The notes under the pieces were generated by a model. It searched no databases. It was not told the origin of the DNA and saw nothing but the letters and a program-made list of their open reading frames with translations. Positions 38,409-45,159 of a stretch of DNA of 45,159 nt are shown piece by piece. The stretch covers positions 1-45,159 of the forward strand of contig JANXTG010000060.1 in assembly GCA_025352525.1 (NCBI GenBank), written 5' to 3'. This DNA is from Ferruginibacter sp. Its GTDB lineage: Bacteria; Bacteroidota; Bacteroidia; Chitinophagales; Chitinophagaceae. The stretch's first letter is position 1. Every line of letters starts with the position of its first letter. The translations under genes were made by a program, and so were the position numbers.

Positions 38409-39335
38409 TTAATTACATTTATTTTTCACTTCCTCTATTGCTTTTTCAAGGCTTTGTTTGCAAGCCTGTAAACTGTCTCTTTCATGTTTTGCACTGTCCA
38501 GTGCTGTTTTTAATGTTTCTAATTCTGCTTTTGTATTTGTACACTGTGTTTGTAGGTCGGTATAATAACTGTCTGCGTCCAACGGAAAACTAATTTGAGG
38601 TTCCAATTCGCAGGTTTTATCTTCAATACCTGATGGTACCAACTTTTGTTTTTTATCGCCATAATTATCAAGATGGTCTGTTGATGACGATGAATCACAG
38701 TTTAATTTTTCTTTCCAATAAACCAATACTGCCTTTAAGCCATATTCATCACAAATATTTATATGCAATGCCATGGCAAGTTCCAGGGCTTTTACAATAT
38801 TGCTTAGCAGCAAATCTTTGCCAGCAATTACAGCATCTAGTTTTTTGCCATACTCTTCTATGCATTTCATTATGCCCACACCGGGTGCAAGCTCCGGGCG
38901 CATCAAGCAACTGATGCATACCATTAACTGATCAAATTTTAATTTGAGTTTATCTACTCTTTTGTACAAATCTTCTGCCATGCAAAAAAGTATTTCAATG
39001 GCATCAATTGTTTTTTCGGTTATTTTACAAACCTTAGTAAGGTGTTTAATAAACAGTTCCAGTTGCCTGCAAAGTGCATCTGCTTTTTCATCTGTAGCTT
39101 CCCAGTCATCGCACCAGGCTTTTAATTTTGTTTTCCAATCTACAGCAAGGTTGTACTCGGTTTGCTTTTGTGTAACCAATGCATTTTTTTCTTTGTAGGC
39201 AGCAGTAACTGTTACCAATTCTTTTACCCATGCATCATAACAACAATCGCCCCCGAAGTTTTCATTTCCATTATCTGTGTCGCAGCAGTCAAAGATTTCA
39301 TCTTCGTAATTGCTTATTTTATTATATAATAACAT
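38409..39335 (-). CDS. eCIS-locus hypothetical protein, Cys-containing, coiled-coil (308 aa)
   Basis: IFDCCDTDNGNENFGGDCCYDAWVKEL...; C-terminal coiled coil TNTKAELETLKTALDSAKHERDSLQACKQSLEKAIEEVKNKCN; located between tube and sheath genes, same strand. Confidence 0.75.
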   Translation of the reverse strand: MLLYNKISNYEDEIFDCCDTDNGNENFGGDCCYDAWVKELVTVTAAYKEKNALVTQKQTEYNLAVDWKTKLKAWCDDWEATDEKADALCRQLELFIKHLTKVCKITEKTIDAIEILFCMAEDLYKRVDKLKLKFDQLMVCISCLMRPELAPGVGIMKCIEEYGKKLDAVIAGKDLLLSNIVKALELAMALHINICDEYGLKAVLVYWKEKLNCDSSSSTDHLDNYGDKKQKLVPSGIEDKTCELEPQISFPLDADSYYTDLQTQCTNTKAELETLKTALDSAKHERDSLQACKQSLEKAIEEVKNKCN

Positions 39336-39382
39336 AAATTATTTTTTTATTTTATAAAAAACTTTTCTGGGCTATGGTTATT

Positions 39383-40411
39383 TTAATCTGCACACGCAGG
39401 TTCTTCCAGCACATCATTACAATAAATCTCTTTTACTTCACCGCATATTGTGCAGATGTCGCATTTACAATTTGCAAGTCTTCCTTCAGGGTCTTTTTGT
39501 TCTTGCTGGCAACCACATTCATGGTCAATACAACCACATTTATGGTCACATAAATAATCTTTCACCTCATCAGCTATTTCTACTTCATTTCTCTTACTAT
39601 ACAATGTAAAGCCCGCAGTGGTTAGGTTTTTGACAGCAGCTGTTAATTCTTCTTGTAGTATATTTAATGCACTGCTACCTGCTACCATTTTTTGTTTTAT
39701 CCAGTCATCAAATGCTTTTGAATTCGTTGAAAACTCTACCTGAAATGTTTCCAAAGATTTTATGTTGGAGAAAGTTTGTATCCCTACAATCTCTGCAGAG
39801 GCACTGCAAATAATATCTATATCTCCATTCATAGATGCAGGAATATTTATAAGCTCATCTATAATTTCGCATACGCCATCGCAGCAATCAGGAAGTTTTT
39901 CTCCAACGTCTCTGTTATTATCATTGCATTCATCTGCCTGCCTGCAACCGAGCAAAACCATTTGAGATTTGTTACAACTGTCTTTTGTACAATCGCTCAA
40001 TTTGTTTGCAGCATCTCTTAGTTCTCCAAATTTTAATTTTGCCTCTTTGGTATTTGTAAGTACCAGTTTTAATGCTTTTACGAGGTCATCATTTTGTTTG
40101 TTGTACAGTACCACATTCTTTTTTATTTCATCATTTGCCTGTATTAATTCTACCCCTACAGAAAGCTCCAGATTACGAATAATGCGGTAATTTTTTTCTG
40201 TTTTTACAAAGCAACATTTTTTTGTATTGTAGGTTACAAGGTTACCATCATACGTTACTTCGCTCTGGCTTAGCTCACCAACAAGGCCTTTCAGGTTTTT
40301 ACAATATGTTTCTTTTATAAGGTCGATGGTTCTTTGTGTTGGCAGTTTTGGCTTTTCGCCCTGTGTACCATCGTGGTGGGTATTAGGGTTTGATGTTGAT
40401 TGTATTGGCAT
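39383..40411 (-). CDS. eCIS-locus hypothetical Cys-rich protein (342 aa)
   Basis: Helical/coiled-coil body; C-terminal cluster YLCDHKCGCIDHECGCQQEQKDPEGRLANCKCDICTICGEVKEIYCNDVLEEPACAD. Confidence 0.75.
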   Translation of the reverse strand: MPIQSTSNPNTHHDGTQGEKPKLPTQRTIDLIKETYCKNLKGLVGELSQSEVTYDGNLVTYNTKKCCFVKTEKNYRIIRNLELSVGVELIQANDEIKKNVVLYNKQNDDLVKALKLVLTNTKEAKLKFGELRDAANKLSDCTKDSCNKSQMVLLGCRQADECNDNNRDVGEKLPDCCDGVCEIIDELINIPASMNGDIDIICSASAEIVGIQTFSNIKSLETFQVEFSTNSKAFDDWIKQKMVAGSSALNILQEELTAAVKNLTTAGFTLYSKRNEVEIADEVKDYLCDHKCGCIDHECGCQQEQKDPEGRLANCKCDICTICGEVKEIYCNDVLEEPACAD

Positions 40412-40485
40412 GATAATAAATTAAATAATTAAAAATTATAACCTTTTTTACAGTAAATTTTTGTACAGACTAACTATAAAATCGT

Positions 40486-41883
40486 TTACGATTCTCCGAG
40501 CATTTTGTGCATAAATCTTAGTATAATAAATTCTGCTGGGCGTACAACAGCCATACCTATTTCTACAATCATTCTGCCTTCAAAAATATCCAGCTCCGTC
40601 ATTGTTTCGCCTAAACCTACATGTATAAAAAAAGCTTCTTTTGTATTGGCACCCATCAAAGCGCCTGCCTTCCATTGTTGTGTGAGGTAATTTTCTATCA
40701 TCGATTTTACCCTCACCCAGGTATTTCTGTCATTGGATTCAAACACAAACTGCTGGGTAGCATTTTTTACAGATTCTTCCACCATATTAAAGAAACGCCT
40801 TACAGAAACGTAACGCCATTCATTGTCATTGCCCGCCAATGTTCTTGCTCCCCAAATAATGGCTGGGCCACGCCCCGGAAATGAGCGGATTACATTAATA
40901 GATTTACCGGCAAGTGTATCTACATTTAAAATAGCCTGTGCCTGATGGGTGATGTTGATAGCTGGTTTTATGGCAAAATCAATTCCCACATTTGCAGGTG
41001 CTTTCCATACGCCTCTGGCATTATCAACTGCTGCATATTTACCTACTACGGCAGATGATGCAGGCAACAGCATTTCAATATTTGTAATTTCATTTTTTGC
41101 CATAAAATAAAAGGCATTGTTTTTTCCTTTTAATTCTGTGAGCGTGCCAGATAAACTTGCATCCCCTTTACCAACAATAATTACAAGCGCTTCATTGCTG
41201 TAAGCAAAATCTATTCTTGTAAATATTTTTGGATAATAAACCGCCGCATATTTTAAAGTGTTAATTTCTCCAAAATCAGAATCTCTAAGTACTTTAATAT
41301 TATCTACTGTTGCATCTGCATCTATCCATACATCCATTACAGTAAACCTATCTTTCAATTCTTCGCATTGCTTCATGGCTAGTTTATTCAATCCATAATA
41401 ATTATTAGCACTAGTCATATTTAATCCATCAGGAAAAACAATTAAGGTTACTTCATCTTCTTTGGCTACTTCATCCAACCCTTTTCCTAACTCTCCATCG
41501 CTTATTACCCCACCGCCGGTATAATCCCCTACACTCGTTATGTAGCAAGGGCCGCCGCCATTTATAAAAAACATTTGCATGGAGTAATACATCAGGTAAT
41601 GAGATGGCGTTAATACTTTTCCCTGCACATCTATTTTGTAACTTTGCGTTGTATCAATCGTAACTTCTATAGTAGTTTCTGGTTGTGGGCCTCCAAATAA
41701 AACTTCATACTCCAGCATAGAGGTGATTCGTTTTGGTTTTAATTTTAAATCGCCCGGTTCTTTTAACTGTGCCTTTTCTGTATAACCTATAAAGGCAGGT
41801 ATTGCGGTTTCTACTGAAGCAATAGATGGTGGCAGTTTAGGAATTTCTTCTATGTAAACGCCGGGAGTTTTGTAATCATTCAT
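40486..41883 (-). CDS. phage tail sheath family protein
   Basis: MNDYKTPGVYIEEIPKLPPSIASVETAIPAFIGYTEKA...NVIRSFPGRGPAIIWGARTLAGNDNEWRYVSVRRFFNMVEESVKNATQQFVFESNDRNTWVRVKSMIENYLTQQWKAGALMGANTKEAFFIHVG. Confidence 0.97.
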   Translation of the reverse strand: MNDYKTPGVYIEEIPKLPPSIASVETAIPAFIGYTEKAQLKEPGDLKLKPKRITSMLEYEVLFGGPQPETTIEVTIDTTQSYKIDVQGKVLTPSHYLMYYSMQMFFINGGGPCYITSVGDYTGGGVISDGELGKGLDEVAKEDEVTLIVFPDGLNMTSANNYYGLNKLAMKQCEELKDRFTVMDVWIDADATVDNIKVLRDSDFGEINTLKYAAVYYPKIFTRIDFAYSNEALVIIVGKGDASLSGTLTELKGKNNAFYFMAKNEITNIEMLLPASSAVVGKYAAVDNARGVWKAPANVGIDFAIKPAINITHQAQAILNVDTLAGKSINVIRSFPGRGPAIIWGARTLAGNDNEWRYVSVRRFFNMVEESVKNATQQFVFESNDRNTWVRVKSMIENYLTQQWKAGALMGANTKEAFFIHVGLGETMTELDIFEGRMIVEIGMAVVRPAEFIILRFMHKMLGES

Positions 41884-41953
41884 GAGCTGGTTTTTTATGT
41901 ATTAAAAATTTAAAAAATCATGTTTTCTTTGTTTTGTGTTCAAGCTTTTTTAT

Positions 41954-43294
41954 TTATAAAATGGGGAAAAGTGTCGAATCTCTAACATTTATGTCACTAT
42001 ACATTTTTCCGTTTTCGGCTGTTACTGTTGCATTATTACTGGGGTTTGGCAAATAGTGCAAACTATTATCTGGTTTTTGAAATAGTGTAGGTATATAAGT
42101 AAGCGTACGGGGCGTTTTTGTAATAAGCATTCCGTTTTTTGGTAAAAGAAAATCAGGATATAGACCACTTTGTATTGGCTTCTTTTTATTATTAATGTAT
42201 CGCCAGAAAGTTTGCCTGCTTTTAAAGTTTATTTCAAAAATGGGAGGCACGGGATTTACAGTTCCGTCTGCTTGTTTTATGGTAATTAATTTTCCAATAT
42301 TATCTATAATATTGAAGGCAGTATTGGTTACTTTAGTCTTTATATTTATAAGCCCAATGCTTTCCATAGCGTCAGCTTCTGCAGCTTTAAAAAAGAATGA
42401 GTAAATTTTGCTGTAACCATTATTACCATTAACTTCCAGTGTATAAAGGGATTTTTCATTTTCAATAATATTGGGTATGGTTAATACGGTTGTGGGATCT
42501 ATAGATACATTTATTTTACCTAACCCGGCAGCATTGGAAACATTAAAGACAGATATTACATTTCCTTCTTTGTTTTTTAAAGTATTTCCATCCGCATCTT
42601 TAATAGTAAAAGTAGCAATAGTTACATTGGCTGCCGCGGGAAAAGAGTAGCTAAAATTTGTATTTACCAGCATACGGTCATTGTCGTTCGCAAAACCTTT
42701 ACCGGTAAATGGAAGCCAGTTTACAGCATTGCTGTCATCTCTGTAAAATGTTCTGTAATCATTGGTAGCAAATTTTACCAATGCGCCATGTTCATAATTA
42801 ATGGCGGCATCAAATAAATTAATATCATTGGTTAAGTAAGGAAAACTTTTTACGCCCTGTAAATTTTCATTGCTAAAATAATATCTACCATTAAGTGCGT
42901 TACTAAAATTTCTGTTTGTAAAACTATCTTGTAAATTATTTTTTCGTACCAGTAATATTGCAATATTTACATCATCAGCTAGAGGAAATTTAGGCAAGTA
43001 AGTTGTTGATCCGTCAGGCATTTTTATTGCTTTTACCTCAATAGCAATTTTAAAACCTGCATAAGAAGGAATTAATTTAAGCCGATGATTTTTGTAAAGG
43101 GTTTCGAATGCTTTGGGTACTTTATAACCTATATCACTATTAATATCTTCTCTATTAGCAACGTATTTTTCTCTTAAAAAATTGATACGGTCTGCCTGTA
43201 AATTAATGTCAAAAATATTTTCTCCTTTTGTATCTGTGAGATAATATTCATGCAGCAATTTTACTTCAAATAATATTTTAAAAACAGTATTCAT
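41954..43294 (-). CDS. eCIS-locus hypothetical protein (446 aa) between DUF4255 and sheath genes
   Basis: MNTVFKILFEVKLLHEYYLTDTKGENIFDINLQADRINFLREKYVAN...; long ORF, colinear with the operon; no family confidently recognised. Confidence 0.75.
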   Translation of the reverse strand: MNTVFKILFEVKLLHEYYLTDTKGENIFDINLQADRINFLREKYVANREDINSDIGYKVPKAFETLYKNHRLKLIPSYAGFKIAIEVKAIKMPDGSTTYLPKFPLADDVNIAILLVRKNNLQDSFTNRNFSNALNGRYYFSNENLQGVKSFPYLTNDINLFDAAINYEHGALVKFATNDYRTFYRDDSNAVNWLPFTGKGFANDNDRMLVNTNFSYSFPAAANVTIATFTIKDADGNTLKNKEGNVISVFNVSNAAGLGKINVSIDPTTVLTIPNIIENEKSLYTLEVNGNNGYSKIYSFFFKAAEADAMESIGLINIKTKVTNTAFNIIDNIGKLITIKQADGTVNPVPPIFEINFKSRQTFWRYINNKKKPIQSGLYPDFLLPKNGMLITKTPRTLTYIPTLFQKPDNSLHYLPNPSNNATVTAENGKMYSDINVRDSTLFPIL

Positions 43295-43299
43295 GTTGA

Positions 43300-43902
43300 T
43301 TAACTAAATCTTTTTGATAAATTAATTTCTATTTCTTCAATAAGTGGTGCTTCTCTAACCTGTGCCCGTTCTGTTATTGCCACCAACCTTAATTTGTACA
43401 TGGCAAAAGGCATTTGCCTGCCACCAAGCGAACCCCATAAATGATTTATTTGTTCAAAAGTGAGGGTGTATAATTCTAATGTAAAACGAAGGTTTACGGT
43501 TTCATCATTTTCCAGATCTGCCACGCCTGCACCTGCAGATGACGCAGTAGAAAAAGATGTTTTACTTTGAAGAAATTGAATAATGTATGCAAGCCTACGC
43601 AATGCAAGCCTGTAGTCGTTTCCGGAGTAATTGCAGGTAAATAAAACGTATAAATTTAAATAAATCGGCGCATTTTCATACACGGCACTTAAGCCTATAG
43701 GCCGTTTAAGCGGGGGCTGGTTTTTTAAAGTACTTTCTTCTTCAATATTTACGAGTGTAAGTACTATATTATTGGTAAGGGTATCCCCGTTGGATGTTTC
43801 AAACATACCTATGTTATCAACGATAACACTCACTGATGCATCCTTGGTTTTTATATAAGCTTGAAGCTCATCTCTAAGCAATATAATGGCAGTCTCAATC
43901 AT
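43300..43902 (-). CDS. DUF4255 domain protein (Afp16-like cap/terminator)
   Basis: MIETAIILLRDELQAYIKTKDASVSVIVDNIGMFETSNGDTLTNNIVLTLVNIEEESTLKNQPP...PIYLNLYVLFTCNYSGNDYRLALRRLAYIIQFLQSKTSF...LTFEQINHLWGSLGGRQMPFAMYKLRLVAI. Confidence 0.94.
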   Translation of the reverse strand: MIETAIILLRDELQAYIKTKDASVSVIVDNIGMFETSNGDTLTNNIVLTLVNIEEESTLKNQPPLKRPIGLSAVYENAPIYLNLYVLFTCNYSGNDYRLALRRLAYIIQFLQSKTSFSTASSAGAGVADLENDETVNLRFTLELYTLTFEQINHLWGSLGGRQMPFAMYKLRLVAITERAQVREAPLIEEIEINLSKRFS

Positions 43903-44660
43903 TGCTACTTGATTAAAATAATTATACTGATCATTATAGATACAGTAATACTCAGGGGGATCTAAAGAGAGTAAACGAACGGCTAAAACTTTACACTTAT
44001 TGGGGATTGTTTTGTAAAGTACAAATTAGGTATAATTCTTATGTAAATATAAAACTATATTTAATTAATCCTAATTTTTCTTTAAGTTAATTTTTATAAA
44101 AATATATTTTGATAGAATATTTATTTCTATACTGTTTTTTGTTCTGTTATTTTTTTATACAATTGTTGGGGCGTGTATAAAGTTTTCTGATACATTGTTG
44201 GGTAATCTTAGAGACGACATTGTTGGTATATAGCGCAAGCAAGCTATTGAGCATAGGAACAATATTTACAATGGTCTCGCAAAAAACCTAAACAAACTTT
44301 CATAATTTTTTTAAAAATATAAAAATTATTTATCCTTTAGAGTGAACTCAATTTTACACAGCAACAACATTTGAGGGCAACATTTTACAAAATGTTAGGC
44401 ATAAAAAAATAAAGCAGAAATTGTCAATCTTGTTTACTTATTTCTATTTTCCTCTTGTTTAAAATAATCCTTGCAAAGATGGGAGCGTATTCTTTTTTGT
44501 TAGTTTTGTCGTTTTTAATAATGAACCTTACTTAAAATGTTTGAAGTGTCATTTGTTTGTTTTTTTGAAGTGGTTAATTCCAAATGCAACAGTAATAAGA
44601 GTAGAGAAAAATGGGTGTCAGGATGGGTGTCAAAAATTAGCCAATAAATGGGCTAAAAAT

Positions 44661-44695
44661 AAAAAACCCCCGCTGAAAATTAATTCAACAGGGGT
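44661..44695 (-). terminator. Rho-independent terminator downstream of tRNA-Pro
   Basis: On the minus strand: CCCCTGTTGAATTAATTTTCAGCGGGGG followed by TTTTTT. Confidence 0.75.
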
Positions 44696-44701
44696 AATTC
44701 G

Positions 44702-44776
44702 TCGGGATGGCAAGATTCGAACTTGCGACCTCCTGGTCCCAAACCAGGCGCGATAACCGGGCTACGCTACATCCCG
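44702..44776 (-). tRNA. tRNA-Pro (anticodon TGG)
   Basis: Minus strand CGGGATGTAGCGTAGCCCGGTTATCGCGCCTGGTTTGGGACCAGGAGGTCGCAAGTTCGAATCTTGCCATCCCGA; acceptor CGGGATG/CATCCCG, anticodon loop TTTGGGA. Confidence 0.95.
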
Positions 44777-44821
44777 AACTTAAAAAGTTCTAACCGGTGT
44801 TTTAATTCTTTTAAAGATCAG

Positions 44822-44910
44822 CGGAGAGACAGGGATTCGAACCCTGGGTACAGTTTAACCCGTACGACGATTTAGCAAACCGTTCCTTTCGGCCTCTCAG
44901 GCATCTCTCC
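44822..44910 (-). tRNA. tRNA-Ser (anticodon GCT)
   Basis: Minus strand GGAGAGATGCCTGAGAGGCCGAAAGGAACGGTTTGCTAAATCGTCGTACGGGTTAAACTGTACCCAGGGTTCGAATCCCTGTCTCTCC; long variable arm, anticodon loop TTGCTAA. Confidence 0.95.
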
Positions 44911-45159
44911 TTTTGCAAGGGGTGCGAAAATACAATTCTTCAAACAAATAATCAAAAGTATTGTGTTTTATTTTTTACTTTTTTTTACAAATTGAAGAAA
45001 GCCTTCTCACCGTCTACCAAAATTGTTTAAAACTAATTATATGAATTGAGGGATTTGTAATTTGGAGAACAATATCTATCTACATATATTTGCAGTCCTT
45101 ATCAAAGGAGCGTTTAACCATATTTAATCACAACCAAAAAATTTCTATTTTATGGCTGT

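Noticed and set aside
13130-43902. Interpretation as a prophage or R-type tailocin
   Set aside because: Sheath/tube/gp25/PAAR are phage-like, but AAA+ ATPase, DUF4255, DUF5908, DUF4157 and the CIS-type tape measure indicate eCIS; no capsid, portal, terminase, integrase or lysis genes.
44541-44756. 71-aa plus-strand ORF ending ...GKIRTCDLLVPNQAR
   Set aside because: Its C-terminal part is antisense translation of tRNA-Pro and the tRNA terminator; a common artefact class, no independent coding support.
44541-44910. Possibility that the eCIS locus is a tRNA-integrated genomic island
   Set aside because: No integrase ORF and no second copy of the tRNA 3' end was noticed near the 13-kb boundary; tRNA-Pro has its own intact terminator. 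Adjacency alone is not evidence.
1-45159. CRISPR array or cas genes
   Set aside because: No regularly spaced identical repeats and no Cas-like ORFs seen.

Overview
AT-rich Bacteroidota chromosome segment, probably Chitinophagaceae-like (inferred from gene content: IscSUA, GldFG, fused MurF-Alr). The left third is mostly housekeeping: methylmalonyl-CoA epimerase (partial), iscS-iscU-iscA, a decayed M43-type metalloprotease pseudogene, gldF-gldG, a TerC-family protein, a MurF/alanine racemase fusion, lspA and a repeat-containing lipoprotein. From about 13.1 to 43.9 kb, nearly everything is on the minus strand and forms one contiguous extracellular contractile injection system (eCIS / PVC-Afp-like) locus. 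Transcription runs from 43.9 kb down to 13.1 kb: DUF4255 protein, unknown 446-aa protein, sheath, two Cys-rich unknown proteins, two tube paralogs, a DUF5908 mini-protein absent from the ORF track, LysM protein, VgrG-like spike, PAAR tip, gp25, two giant baseplate proteins, tape-measure-type protein, a DUF4157 protein with Trp-rich undecapeptide repeats, a PAP2/vanadium-haloperoxidase-like enzyme, a ParA-like ATPase, a second DUF4157 protein with a C-terminal SH3-like domain, and an AAA+ ATPase. tRNA-Pro and tRNA-Ser follow at the right end. The most interesting material is the non-structural or unassigned part of the eCIS locus: putative cargo, Cys-rich proteins between tube and sheath, internal repeats in the giant baseplate protein, a ParA in the cluster, and no recognisable tail fibre.
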